A model generated the notes under the pieces. That model ran no database searches. It saw only the letters and a list, made by a program, of their open reading frames with translations, and had not been told where the DNA came from. This document shows, one piece after another, positions 42,402-51,030 of a DNA stretch of 64,000 nucleotides. Origin of the DNA: JAUILA01 sp964563925 (GTDB lineage Bacteria > Bacteroidota > Bacteroidia > Cytophagales > Cyclobacteriaceae). Each line of letters opens with the position of its first letter. Position 1 is the first letter of the stretch. Where the stretch lies: contig CAZLZD010000013.1 in the NCBI GenBank assembly GCA_964563925.1, positions 25,545 to 89,544 of the forward strand. The letters run 5' to 3'. The position numbers were made by a program, and so were the translations under genes.

Positions 42402-43613
42402 ATGAGTGAAAGGATAAAAAAGCGGGTTGTAGTCGGCATGTCCGGCGGCGTGGACAGCAGTGTGGCTGCCTATCTCCTGAAGAAGCAGGGATATGAAGTC
42501 ATCGGTCTGTTCATGAAGAACTGGCATGACGACAGTGTGACGATCAGCAAGGAGTGTCCCTGGCTGGAGGACAGCCACGATGCCATGATTGTCGCTCAGA
42601 AGCTCGGTATCCCTTTCCAGGCCATAGATCTGAGTAAAGACTACAAGGAGCGCATTGTAGACTACATGTTTGATGAATACCAGAAAGGACGGACACCCAA
42701 TCCGGATGTTCTGTGCAACCGTGAGATCAAATTCGACATATTCCTTAAGGCTGCCCTGAAATTAAAGGCGGATTATATTGCCACCGGCCACTATTGCCGC
42801 CGGGAGGAGACCGAAGTAAACGGGAAAAAAATCTATCGCCTGTTGTCAGGTACCGACCGGAACAAGGATCAGAGTTATTTTCTGTGTCAGCTTACCCAGG
42901 ATCAGTTATCACGTGCACTTTTCCCGGTAGGCGAACTTACCAAGCCCGAGGTGCGCCAGATTGCCAGGGAGCAGAACCTGGTCACCGCGGATAAAAAGGA
43001 CTCCCAGGGGTTGTGTTTTATCGGAAAGGTTCGCCTTCCGGAATTCCTGCAGCAAAAGCTGGCTCCCCGCAAAGGCAAGGTTCTGGAAGTACCCGCTGGT
43101 GCTCCCGTTTTTGATCAAATTCCCCAGGGGCGAATACCCAGCGGGAATGATCCCGAAATGCTCCGGGCCCTTGCCCGGCCTTTCAATTATTCGGAGAATG
43201 ACGGAGCGTTGGTGGGAGAACATAATGGTGCACATTTCTACACCATCGGACAACGTAAAGGATTACATATCGGAGGAACACCGAAACCGCTGTTTGTGCT
43301 GGAAACAGATACGGACGAAAATATCATTTTCACCGGGCAGGGGGATGATCACCCGGGCCTTTACCGTCCGGGCCTGTGCATTCCACCGGAAGATATCCAC
43401 TGGGTCAGGGAAGACCTCAGGCTTGAGGTGAATCAATCAGCCGAATACGAGGTGCGCATCCGTTATCGTCAGCCGTTGGAGAAGGCAACACTTTTCATGC
43501 TGGAAGACGGCTTATACATTATTTTCGACCAGCCGCAGAAGGCTATTGCCAGGGGCCAGTTTGCCGCATGGTATAAAAATGAGGAATTGATAGGATCAGG
43601 AGTGATCTCCTGA
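42402..43613 (+). CDS. mnmA: tRNA-specific 2-thiouridylase
   Basis: Thiolates U34 of tRNA-Lys, -Glu and -Gln. The 403-residue protein has the PP-loop SGGVDSS at 14-20, the first catalytic cysteine Cys105 (NPDVLCNREIKF) and the second, Cys205 (GLCFIGKV). The first is used for adenylated intermediate chemistry and the pair for persulfide transfer. The length is longer than E. coli MnmA (368), within the range for Bacteroidetes. It stands alone on the plus strand. Confidence 0.96.
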   Translation: MSERIKKRVVVGMSGGVDSSVAAYLLKKQGYEVIGLFMKNWHDDSVTISKECPWLEDSHDAMIVAQKLGIPFQAIDLSKDYKERIVDYMFDEYQKGRTPNPDVLCNREIKFDIFLKAALKLKADYIATGHYCRREETEVNGKKIYRLLSGTDRNKDQSYFLCQLTQDQLSRALFPVGELTKPEVRQIAREQNLVTADKKDSQGLCFIGKVRLPEFLQQKLAPRKGKVLEVPAGAPVFDQIPQGRIPSGNDPEMLRALARPFNYSENDGALVGEHNGAHFYTIGQRKGLHIGGTPKPLFVLETDTDENIIFTGQGDDHPGLYRPGLCIPPEDIHWVREDLRLEVNQSAEYEVRIRYRQPLEKATLFMLEDGLYIIFDQPQKAIARGQFAAWYKNEELIGSGVIS

Positions 43614-43638
43614 CTTCAGTTGAGCGTTTCCTGAAATA

Positions 43639-44238
43639 TTACTGTAACTGGCCGGGAAAATCTTCATCCACCTTGTCATCACCCAGTCCGGAAACACCTC
43701 CGGAAACAACAAATTTCATTGCATCCGAACTGTTCATATGCAATGGATTTACCAGGGATTTATCCACCAGGAAGTGGTTGCCTGAGAAATTATAACTGTG
43801 AGGAAGATAGACAGAAATGAATCCGGGCATATCAATGGCACCAAGATCATGACGGGTGATAAAACCGACTTTACGGACCTGCTTGTTTGCGTCCAGGGCA
43901 ACGGTAACGGGTACATTGAATTTTTTCTGATCGCCAACGAATGCGCCGATCAGGTCCTTAATGGATGAATAAAGGATATTCACAATGGGTATCCGTGTCA
44001 CATACCGGTCAAACAATTCAAAAAACGGCCGGGTAATAAAAAAGGAAGCAAGGTATCCCAGTAATGTGATGGCCGCGATCATGATGACCAGTCCGAGTCC
44101 CGGAACTTTTACCGGAATGAGCCCGTCGAGCCACTCCAGGATCTGATAAATTATATACAGGGTAAGTGCAAAAGGCACCACAAAAAGCAGCCCCCTGAAG
44201 AAGTAGGCTATCAGTCGTTTAAAGGTAATATGGTTCAT
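43639..44238 (-). CDS. DUF502 family membrane protein
   Basis: A 199-residue protein with two N-terminal membrane spans (about 12-31 and 46-68) and a soluble C-terminal domain containing GFITRHDLGAIDMPGFISVYLPHSYNF, the DUF502 signature. Function unknown; family members occur in many phyla and a plant homolog (COV1) affects vascular patterning. The terminator at 44251-44275 separates it from the nqr operon upstream, so it is probably a separate transcription unit. nqrF, which usually follows nqrE, is not here. Confidence 0.87.
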   Translation of the reverse strand: MNHITFKRLIAYFFRGLLFVVPFALTLYIIYQILEWLDGLIPVKVPGLGLVIMIAAITLLGYLASFFITRPFFELFDRYVTRIPIVNILYSSIKDLIGAFVGDQKKFNVPVTVALDANKQVRKVGFITRHDLGAIDMPGFISVYLPHSYNFSGNHFLVDKSLVNPLHMNSSDAMKFVVSGGVSGLGDDKVDEDFPGQLQ

Positions 44239-44250
44239 GGCATACAGAGA

Positions 44251-44275
44251 TAAAAAAACCCCGAGATTATCGGGG
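44251..44275 (-). terminator. Intrinsic terminator of the nqr operon
   Basis: CCCCGA/TCGGGG form a 6-bp stem with a 5-nt loop (44259-44275), followed on the minus strand by seven T (A-run 44252-44258). It lies 25 bp after the nqrE stop and 13 bp before the DUF502 start. Confidence 0.82.
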
Positions 44276-44299
44276 TTTCATGTTTCAAGTAATTTTTGA

Positions 44300-44911
44300 T
44301 CAGATTGCGATCCCGATAAAGGATTTAAAGGCGATCCCCATCAGCCCGGTTATGAGCATGGTGATCCCAAGTCCTTTCAGGCCATCGGGTACGTTGGAAT
44401 ACTTCAGCTTCTCACGAATGGCTGCCAGGGCAACAATCGCGAGCATCCAGCCAATTCCTGAACCAAACCCGAAGACGGTCGCTTCTGCCAGCTGGTAATC
44501 ACGCTGCACCATAAACAGGGAAGATCCAAGGATCGCACAGTTCACCGCGATCAGGGGCAGGAAAATACCCAGTGAGCCATATAGTGCCGGCGAGAATTTC
44601 TCAATGATCATCTCAACAAGCTGTACCATCGCTGCGATAATGGCAATGAACATGATGAACTGAAGAAATTCAAGATTCACTTCAGCAAATGATGGTCCCA
44701 GCCAGGCAAGCGCACCTTCCCGCAGAATGTATTCCTGCAGCAACCAGTTGGTAGGCACTGTTATGGTGAGTACGAAGATCACCGCAGCGCCCAGCCCGAT
44801 GGCTGTAGATACCTTCTTCGAAACAGCGAGAAATGAACACATGCCAAGAAAGTAGGCAAAGATCATGTTCTCGATAAATATTGATTTGATTCCTAGACTA
44901 ACTAAATCCAT
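44300..44911 (-). CDS. nqrE: Na+-translocating NADH:quinone reductase subunit E
   Basis: A 203-residue integral membrane subunit with about six spans, paralogous to NqrD. Cys25 (FLGMCSFLAV) and Cys125 (IAVNCAILGS) correspond to the cysteines that, with two from NqrD, hold the intramembrane [2Fe-2S] cluster. It is the last gene of the operon here: a terminator follows directly, and no nqrF, which would carry the NADH/FAD/2Fe-2S entry module, is present. Confidence 0.96.
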   Translation of the reverse strand: MDLVSLGIKSIFIENMIFAYFLGMCSFLAVSKKVSTAIGLGAAVIFVLTITVPTNWLLQEYILREGALAWLGPSFAEVNLEFLQFIMFIAIIAAMVQLVEMIIEKFSPALYGSLGIFLPLIAVNCAILGSSLFMVQRDYQLAEATVFGFGSGIGWMLAIVALAAIREKLKYSNVPDGLKGLGITMLITGLMGIAFKSFIGIAI

Positions 44912-44923
44912 AGCTGTTGATGA

Positions 44924-45601
44924 TTAATGTTCTACGTAACCTGTTTTTGATCGTTGTACCCAAATCAGGACACCCAGCACCATGAAGGCGCCAATGGAAT
45001 CCACCATCAGTCCGTTGGTAGGAAAATTACTGATTCCAGCCATTTCGAATATCTTGAATCCGAAAATGGAGGCGGATCCCAGCAACTCCCGGAAGAAGGC
45101 TACCACGAGAATGATCCAGGCGTACCCGAAGCCGCTGCCCAAACCATCGAGCAATGAGTCATACGGCTTATTTCCCATCGCAAAGGCCTCAAGTCTTCCC
45201 ATCACAATACAGTTGGTAATGATCAGACCCACAAATGCGCCCAGTATCTTATACATTTCATAGCTGTACGCTTTCAGCACCTCACTAACGAGGGTCACAA
45301 GGGTTGCGATTACGGCCAGTTGCACAATAATCCTTACCCGGTTAGGGATCAGGTTACGGAGCAGTGAAATAATCAGGTTGGAGAATACGATCACAAACAC
45401 CACCGCAATTGACATGATCAGGGTAGGCTCCATCTGCACGGTAATTGCGAGTGCAGAACAGATCCCAAGAACCTGAACCGTTATCGGGTTGTCCTCATTC
45501 AGCGGATCAGTTATCAGTCGCTTACGCCGTTTGGAGAGTAATTCCTCACTCGGGGCTTCAACAACCTGTTGATTATCTTTTTCTAACGTTTCAGTACTCA
45601 T
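44924..45601 (-). CDS. nqrD: Na+-translocating NADH:quinone reductase subunit D
   Basis: A 225-residue membrane subunit of the RnfE/NqrD family with six spans. Cys48 (VLGICSALAI) and Cys131 (IITNCIVMGR) are the cluster ligands shared with NqrE. The N-terminal 30 residues are hydrophilic and acidic, an extension relative to the V. cholerae subunit. Located between nqrC (19 bp) and nqrE (12 bp). Confidence 0.96.
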   Translation of the reverse strand: MSTETLEKDNQQVVEAPSEELLSKRRKRLITDPLNEDNPITVQVLGICSALAITVQMEPTLIMSIAVVFVIVFSNLIISLLRNLIPNRVRIIVQLAVIATLVTLVSEVLKAYSYEMYKILGAFVGLIITNCIVMGRLEAFAMGNKPYDSLLDGLGSGFGYAWIILVVAFFRELLGSASIFGFKIFEMAGISNFPTNGLMVDSIGAFMVLGVLIWVQRSKTGYVEH

Positions 45602-45620
45602 ACTTCTCTGATTTTTTTAT

Positions 45621-46388
45621 TTACAAACCGGCAGTTGCCATTGAGCCATTGCCGGCCGTTTTTTCCATGTAAGCTTTGTAATAAGAAAAATAGTTCTCAA
45701 GCATCGCATTGACTCCTCGGCCCGTAAGGGTGGCGCCTGACATTCCGTCAACCTCATGGGGTCCGAGATCGGCATTACCTTCCCCTTTAAGCATGGTCAC
45801 GGAAACCAGGTTGCCGGATTCGTCAAAAATCTCCTTGCCCTTGTAGCGGTCCTGGATTTCCGGGGTGGCAATACGTGCACCGAGACCGGGAGTTTCCTGG
45901 GCATGTCCGTAAGATACCCCCACGATTTCCTTAAAGGTCTTATCCAGTGCCACATACCCCCAGATACTGTTCCACAGACCTGCGCCGTATACCGGGAGGA
46001 TGTATGAACTTACCTCACCTTCCGACTCCTCACTCATATACTTAAACACAGGGTAAAGACGCTCCTCAGGGTCCTTCTTATAATTCTTGAGAATATCCAC
46101 ATTCTCCGCTACAATTGGCGCACCGTCTTCATCGGTTTCCACAGGATTTCCCTCGATGTCTACCACGAGTGACTCAATCCGCTCATCATAAAGGTTCAAA
46201 ATCTGCTCACCTTCCAGATTCATGGACTCAAGATCCATAACAGACGCCAGGATCGCACTCTTCGTATCCAGTTCAATAGACCTTTTCTGGGCAGGGGCCA
46301 GGGCCTGGCTTGCCAGGGATAACAACCCGCCCACCACAACGGTCATGGCAGCGGTGAATATGAGAATATAGGTATTAGACTGTCGCAC
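45621..46388 (-). CDS. nqrC: Na+-translocating NADH:quinone reductase subunit C
   Basis: A 255-residue subunit with one N-terminal membrane span (about 8-30) and a periplasmic FMN domain; Thr220 in DGMSGATLTG is the covalent FMN attachment site. I place the start at the GTG at 46388 rather than the ATG at 46415, because AGGAGG lies seven bases before the GTG and homologs begin MRQSNTYI-like. The gene then overlaps nqrB by 14 nt. ApbE, which loads the flavin, is not in this window. Confidence 0.94.
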   Translation of the reverse strand: MRQSNTYILIFTAAMTVVVGGLLSLASQALAPAQKRSIELDTKSAILASVMDLESMNLEGEQILNLYDERIESLVVDIEGNPVETDEDGAPIVAENVDILKNYKKDPEERLYPVFKYMSEESEGEVSSYILPVYGAGLWNSIWGYVALDKTFKEIVGVSYGHAQETPGLGARIATPEIQDRYKGKEIFDESGNLVSVTMLKGEGNADLGPHEVDGMSGATLTGRGVNAMLENYFSYYKAYMEKTAGNGSMATAGL

Positions 46389-47583
46389 GGGATAACCTCC
46401 TTTTCTTGTTTGCAATTACAACATAGTGATCGATAAGGGGAGCGAAGACATTCATAAAGAGAATGGCCAGCATGATCCCCTCCGGATAGGCCGGATTAAG
46501 TACGCGGATCAGCACGGTGAGAATTCCAATCATTAGTCCGTAAATCCATTTACCGGTTTCCGTCTGGGCCGCCGATACCGGGTCAGTAGCCATATATACC
46601 GCCCCAAAGGCGAGTCCGCCTATAATCAGGTGATAAAACGGATCCATCTCCATAAAAGGATTGGCACCGATCAGGTTAAACAACCAGCCCATGCCGTAGG
46701 CTCCGGCAAATACGGATACAATAATCTTCCAGCTTCCCACACCGGTGGCAATAAGAATAAACGCACCGATCAGGCACATCAGCACCGAAGTGGCACCGAT
46801 CGAGCCGGGATAAAATCCGAGGAAAAGATTCTCAACGGAATATATACCTTCTGCCACGCCTCCGTAATTAAAGGAGGACAGAGCCTGTTCGACATTATTG
46901 CCGTTGATCAGGGTTTCCGCCCCGATAGAAAGGGGTGTGGCTCCCGAAAACCCGGCAACTGCCTCGTTTCCTTCGCCGATATACGTCCAGACATCCCCGG
47001 AAATCTGTCCGGGATACGCAAAATAAAGAAATGCCCTGGCGGTAAGTGCTACGTTCAGAATGTTCATTCCTGTGCCTCCGAAGGCCTCTTTGGCGATGAT
47101 TACCGCAAATATTGTAGCGATGGCCACCTGCCACAACGGAATATCCGGCGGCATCACAAGCGGAATAAGCATTCCGGTCACCAGGAACCCTTCGTTGATG
47201 GGGTGCCTGCGTATGGTGGCAAAGGTAAATTCAGTACTCAGACCCGCGATGTAGGAAACTGCCACAATCGGGATCACCTGTACCGCACCTATCCAGAGAA
47301 TGTCAAGCAGGGCGGCATCCGGCTGGCCAAGAGCCAGGAAATGCTGAAGTCCCACATTATAAATCCCAAAAAGCAGGCAGGGAATAAGCGCAATGATCAC
47401 TGTCATCATCAGGCGCTTCATATCAATTGCATCACGGATCTGCACGCCCTTGGCACCAGTAGTGTGATTGGGCGCAAACAGTAAGGTGTCATGCGCCTCG
47501 TAGACATAGTAAAACTTCTCCCACTTCCCTCCTTTTTCAAAATGGGGTTTTACCTTGTCCAATGCGTCTCTTAAAAACTTCAT
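46375..47583 (-). CDS. nqrB: Na+-translocating NADH:quinone reductase subunit B
   Basis: A 402-residue polytopic membrane subunit, related to RnfD, that carries covalent FMN at Thr216 (AGFSGATPLS) and forms part of the sodium pathway and quinone site. TFATIRRHPINEGFLVTG and the conserved late helix GLAFGAVYMATDPVSAAQT are typical. It follows nqrA after 17 bp and overlaps the nqrC gene. Confidence 0.96.
   Translation of the reverse strand: MKFLRDALDKVKPHFEKGGKWEKFYYVYEAHDTLLFAPNHTTGAKGVQIRDAIDMKRLMMTVIIALIPCLLFGIYNVGLQHFLALGQPDAALLDILWIGAVQVIPIVAVSYIAGLSTEFTFATIRRHPINEGFLVTGMLIPLVMPPDIPLWQVAIATIFAVIIAKEAFGGTGMNILNVALTARAFLYFAYPGQISGDVWTYIGEGNEAVAGFSGATPLSIGAETLINGNNVEQALSSFNYGGVAEGIYSVENLFLGFYPGSIGATSVLMCLIGAFILIATGVGSWKIIVSVFAGAYGMGWLFNLIGANPFMEMDPFYHLIIGGLAFGAVYMATDPVSAAQTETGKWIYGLMIGILTVLIRVLNPAYPEGIMLAILFMNVFAPLIDHYVVIANKKRRLSRATV
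46395..46400 (-). promoter_or_regulatory. Strong ribosome binding site deciding the nqrC start
   Basis: The minus strand reads AGGAGG, a full Shine-Dalgarno core, six to seven bases before GTG at 46388. Most genes in this window have no recognisable Shine-Dalgarno, so this one is notable and supports the GTG over the upstream ATG. Confidence 0.7.
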
Positions 47584-47600
47584 AGCAGGGGTATAATTTT

Positions 47601-48962
47601 CTAACTGTAATTCATCAAATCAAGTCCTTCACGAACGATAGCCTGGATTTCATGCTTGGAGACATCCACGAACTCACAAAGAGCCATGTCTTCCTCGATC
47701 ACTTCATAAATTCCGAGTGCTTCAATGTCATCGTAATCCTCATCCAGTATCGCTTTCAGTAAGTAGGTAGGCAGGATGTCCATTGGAGTGACACGTTCAA
47801 AAATACCTGTCTGGACAAATGCCCGGGGCTCGCCTTTGGTGTTGGTATCAACTACGAATTCCTTATTGGGGTTAAGGAAAGACAGCAAACCGAATGCGCG
47901 CTGAAAACTTAATTTGTTGGTTGTTGGTTTGATCCAGCCAAACATTTCATAATGATCCCCTTCAGGAATGACCGTTACCAGGTGATCATAATATCCGATA
48001 TGTCCGTCAGAATCTATTTTTTTACCCGTCAGTACGTTGCCTGAGATGTAACGCACATTGTTTGACGAAATGTTCCCATCCACCATGCTTTTAATGCTGG
48101 CGCCGGAATAGGTTTTATAATACTGTGGCTCCTTTACTTCAGAACCCGCCAGGGCCACTACCTTCTGTGAATCATAGGTTCCGTTAAGAAAGAATTTTCC
48201 TATCTGAAGTACCCCAAACGGATTAACCGTCCAGACCACGTCTCCCTTATTCACCGGGTCGATATGATGGATCTGAACACCCACGTTTCCTGCCGGATGC
48301 GGACCGGAAAATTTATGAACCTCAATGCCTTTGGCTTTTGTAAACATGGCCGGCACCTCATCATCGGCCGGGATACTCATGTGTACACTGCCCGGTGTCA
48401 GTTTTTTCATGACCTCGATGCCCGCCAGAAAATACTTTTCCTCTTCTCCCTTGAACAGCATATTCATGTCAGGGGCCAGGGGATGCGTATCAAATCCGGA
48501 AATGAAAATTGCCTTGGGCGTTTCTTCAGGATCGGCAATAACCCCGTAGGGACGCTGAACCAGATTCAGCCATGTTCCCCCTTTGAGCAGGTTATCCAGA
48601 ACCTCTTCACGCGTCATGGTGTCAATGTGTTCCTGGGGTGTATACTTTTCGAATTCAATTTCCTTATCGGCAAGGATGACAATTTCCAGCAACTTCCGTT
48701 TCTCTCCCCTGCGGATTTCCACGACTTCTCCGCTCACCGGAGCCACGTGTTTCACTTTCGGATTTTTCTTATCAAAAAGTATGGGCGTACCGGCCTTTAC
48801 ATTATCGCCAACCTCGACAATCACTTTCGGACGGAGTATCCCGTGAAAGCTGTCCGGTTTGTACGCAAATGTTTCAGGCTGAGCCGCGTCGGCGAATTTT
48901 TTTTCGGCCTTACCGGCCAGGTTGATATCAAACCCTTTTTTTAGCTTGATTGCTTCAGACAT
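47601..48962 (-). CDS. nqrA: Na+-translocating NADH:quinone reductase subunit A
   Basis: A 453-residue peripheral cytoplasmic subunit. It begins IKLKKGFDINLAGKAEKK, as in other NqrA, and contains an N-terminal barrel-sandwich region (HVAPVSGEVVEIRRGEKRKL) and the Rossmann-like core. NqrA participates in quinone interaction of the complex and has no redox cofactor of its own. It is the first gene of nqrABCDE; CAAAATTA at 49004-49011 gives a TAATTTTG -7 box on the coding strand about 42 bp upstream. Confidence 0.96.
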   Translation of the reverse strand: MSEAIKLKKGFDINLAGKAEKKFADAAQPETFAYKPDSFHGILRPKVIVEVGDNVKAGTPILFDKKNPKVKHVAPVSGEVVEIRRGEKRKLLEIVILADKEIEFEKYTPQEHIDTMTREEVLDNLLKGGTWLNLVQRPYGVIADPEETPKAIFISGFDTHPLAPDMNMLFKGEEEKYFLAGIEVMKKLTPGSVHMSIPADDEVPAMFTKAKGIEVHKFSGPHPAGNVGVQIHHIDPVNKGDVVWTVNPFGVLQIGKFFLNGTYDSQKVVALAGSEVKEPQYYKTYSGASIKSMVDGNISSNNVRYISGNVLTGKKIDSDGHIGYYDHLVTVIPEGDHYEMFGWIKPTTNKLSFQRAFGLLSFLNPNKEFVVDTNTKGEPRAFVQTGIFERVTPMDILPTYLLKAILDEDYDDIEALGIYEVIEEDMALCEFVDVSKHEIQAIVREGLDLMNYS

Positions 48963-49003
48963 GCGTTAGAAATAAGATTCTGGTCTATCCAATAAAATCG
49001 TGG

Positions 49004-49011
49004 CAAAATTA
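49004..49011 (-). promoter_or_regulatory. Putative nqr operon promoter -7 box
   Basis: The coding strand reads TAATTTTG, a perfect TAnnTTTG match, in the AT-rich gap between cmk and nqrA. The nearest TTG upstream is 24 bp away, longer than the usual 19-21, so the -33 element is uncertain. Confidence 0.42.
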
Positions 49012-49069
49012 ACAAATTTTCACACAATTAAAATTCAAAGTCACTATTTAAAATTGGTGTTTTTTACGT

Positions 49070-49762
49070 TTAAACTACATTTTCCGATGGATTCAATATA
49101 CGTTCAAGAGCAAGCTGAACCACAATATCCACCTGTTCTTCCAGCGTGAGATTTGTCGTATCCAGTATGAGGGCATCAGGGGCCTGTGTAAGCGGACTTT
49201 CTTCCCTGGTGCTGTCAATATGGTCCCGCTTTTCCAGATTGTCAATTATCTTGTTCAGATTCAGCAATTGTTTACGGGCAAGTAGTTCCTGCTGCCTCCG
49301 GTGAGCGCGCACGGTCATTTCAGCCATCATAAATATTTTCAATTCGGCTTCCGGAAAAACGACGGTCCCAATATCCCGTCCGTCCATGACCACTCCCCTT
49401 CCCTTTCCCAGTTGCTGTTGCTGGGCAACCATACGCTGCCTGACCTGTGGCAGGGTACTCACCTCACTCACCTGGTTGGAAATGTACATTTTCCTGATTT
49501 CCTGTTCGACATTGAGCCCGTTGAGATACGTAACCGTGCCCTCCTCATGGATCTTGAATTCAATCCGGATTTTATCAAGCGCCTCTTTCACTTCACGCGC
49601 ATTGGTAAGGGTCACATGATGTTCAAGAAAAAACAGGGTGACTGCCCGGTACATAGCCCCGGAGTCAATGTAGATATACCCCAGCGTTTCCGCCACTTTT
49701 TTAGCAGTGCTGCTCTTACCGCAGGCTGAATATCCGTCGATGGCAATAATGATTTTTCGCAT
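49070..49762 (-). CDS. cmk: Cytidylate kinase
   Basis: Phosphorylates CMP and dCMP. The 230-residue protein has an unusual but Bacteroidetes-typical P-loop GYSACGKS (10-17), YIDSGAMYRAVT and the GRDIGTVVFPEAELK nucleotide-binding segment. I start at the ATG at 49762, which overlaps the stop of the small lipoprotein gene (TGATG); an ATG two codons upstream lies inside that gene. Coupled translation of the lipoprotein and Cmk is therefore likely. Confidence 0.95.
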   Translation of the reverse strand: MRKIIIAIDGYSACGKSSTAKKVAETLGYIYIDSGAMYRAVTLFFLEHHVTLTNAREVKEALDKIRIEFKIHEEGTVTYLNGLNVEQEIRKMYISNQVSEVSTLPQVRQRMVAQQQQLGKGRGVVMDGRDIGTVVFPEAELKIFMMAEMTVRAHRRQQELLARKQLLNLNKIIDNLEKRDHIDSTREESPLTQAPDALILDTTNLTLEEQVDIVVQLALERILNPSENVV

Positions 49763-49893
49763 CAGCAATCCTTCGTGGGGCAGGGAATTGGTTTACCCTT
49801 CTTTAGTTTACCTTGTCGTTGTTGCGAAGAGGCGCATCCGGCCAGCATCAGCACAACCAGACAAAGTACCATGTATTTCCTTTTGTTCAACAT
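49762..49893 (-). CDS. Small 43-residue lipoprotein
   Basis: A short ORF with a textbook lipoprotein signal: MLNKRKYM, a hydrophobic stretch LCLVVLM and the lipobox LAGC with Cys20, followed by a 23-residue mature peptide rich in Lys and Gln (SSQQRQGKLKKGK) that ends in a two-cysteine tail (PIPCPTKDC). It lies 15 nt after the 230-residue unknown gene and its stop overlaps the cmk start as TGATG. No family is known to me. The signal, the spacing and the coupling argue that it is real despite its size. Confidence 0.7.
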   Translation of the reverse strand: MLNKRKYMVLCLVVLMLAGCASSQQRQGKLKKGKPIPCPTKDC

Positions 49894-49908
49894 ATCAACA
49901 AATTAAAC

Positions 49909-50601
49909 TCACTGTGGTTCCTGATCCTTACTCCAGGACATCTGAAAACCTATCTTCGCCCCCATGCCCATATTGGCAGAACGTTCCATTTTCTGGTTCA
50001 GGGTTATCTGGCGAATGGTAGGGAACGGCGGCGTAACCAGGTCGTTGTCCATGGCCTGTGAGATCGCCAGCTGCAGGAAAATACTGATATCAGCCTGTGT
50101 CACCGGGTTGGGTGAGACCGGCTCAAAAAGAAAATTCATCTGACCGTCCCCTTCCACCAGGAAATGCCGGTCATGGTTGATAAAGAGGCGTGCAATCAGG
50201 TAGCCCGGGTCATTGCCCCGTTTATATTTAAACGAATCCGCCATGAAATTATACACATTGATCTGGCCGAGGTATTTTCTCATCGGGTTGGCAAGTACGT
50301 GCTTTGAGGTATTGTACCCGTGTTTATCCGGGAGAATGACGATGTTACTGTGTAACAGGAAAACCAGCATGTCACCGGCTACCTTCAGGTGAAATTCATT
50401 CTCATTTTCCACGGAAAGTTCCAGCGTGATGTCCCGGTCGGTATTCCTGGCATGTTCCAGAATCTGGGTGATCAGGCCGCGCGCCGCCTCCCGCATTTCC
50501 GTAAACAGCTCCTGAAGGTTTCGGTAGGTCTGTTGTTTGACCGAACATTTAGTGTCGATCAACTCAGTGATATGATGCAACGGATTCTGGGATTCAGGCA
50601 T
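49909..50601 (-). CDS. Conserved-looking protein of unknown function
   Basis: A 230-residue soluble protein without signal peptide or membrane span. The N-terminal half is helical (LQELFTEMREAARGLITQILEHA), followed by a beta-rich part (EFHLKVAGDMLVFLLHSN, YLIARLFINHDRHFLVEGDGQMNFLF). I do not recognise the family. The C-terminus ends KIGFQMSWSKDQEPQ. It is the first gene of a three-gene unit with the 43-residue lipoprotein and cmk, and is divergent from the coiled-coil gene across 79 bp. Confidence 0.75.
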   Translation of the reverse strand: MPESQNPLHHITELIDTKCSVKQQTYRNLQELFTEMREAARGLITQILEHARNTDRDITLELSVENENEFHLKVAGDMLVFLLHSNIVILPDKHGYNTSKHVLANPMRKYLGQINVYNFMADSFKYKRGNDPGYLIARLFINHDRHFLVEGDGQMNFLFEPVSPNPVTQADISIFLQLAISQAMDNDLVTPPFPTIRQITLNQKMERSANMGMGAKIGFQMSWSKDQEPQ

Positions 50602-50680
50602 TATTCTTGGATTTCAGGAACCTGTCTATAAAAAATTCGTATTTATTAATAGAATTTAACAAAATCAAACTTAAAGTACC

Positions 50681-50980
50681 ATGAGCAGAAATCCTCAGGG
50701 AAGTGCAGAAAAAATGCTTAAGGACCTCGGTCACCGGATTGATGAGTTGATCAGGGATTTGCATGAAGCCAAAGATAAGGCGAAGGTCGAATATGCTGAC
50801 CAGATAAATGATTTGAAACGGGGCCGGGATAAGATCCAGTCGGAAATCGACGAATTCAGGGAGAGGCATAAGGAACGATTTGACGAGGTTGAGGATCGCC
50901 TCGAAGCGGCGGGTAAAGAATTAAGAAAAGCATTTGACGCCGCCTTCACCAAAAAGAAAGAAACGGATACCAACGCATAA
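50681..50980 (+). CDS. Small coiled-coil protein of unknown function
   Basis: A 99-residue, highly charged protein predicted to be almost entirely alpha-helical coiled coil (GHRIDELIRDLHEAKD, RGRDKIQSEIDEFRERHKER, ERFDEVEDRLEAAGKELRKA), with no signal peptide. Such heptad-rich small proteins resemble apolipoprotein-like or stress-associated helical proteins, but no family can be assigned. It has its own transcription unit on the plus strand, ending at the palindromic terminator shared with tsf. Confidence 0.72.
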   Translation: MSRNPQGSAEKMLKDLGHRIDELIRDLHEAKDKAKVEYADQINDLKRGRDKIQSEIDEFRERHKERFDEVEDRLEAAGKELRKAFDAAFTKKKETDTNA

Positions 50981-51011
50981 AAAAAGCCCTGCAGAATTCT
51001 GCAGGGCTTTT
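50979..51011. terminator. Bidirectional intrinsic terminator
   Basis: A perfect 24-bp palindrome at 50985-51008 (AGCCCTGCAGA and its complement) flanked by an A-run on the left and TTTT on the right. It serves the coiled-coil gene on the plus strand and tsf on the minus strand; the T-run is longer (seven) on the minus strand, so the tsf direction should be stronger. Confidence 0.88.
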
Positions 51012-51030
51012 CAATGGGTTGGATACAAAA

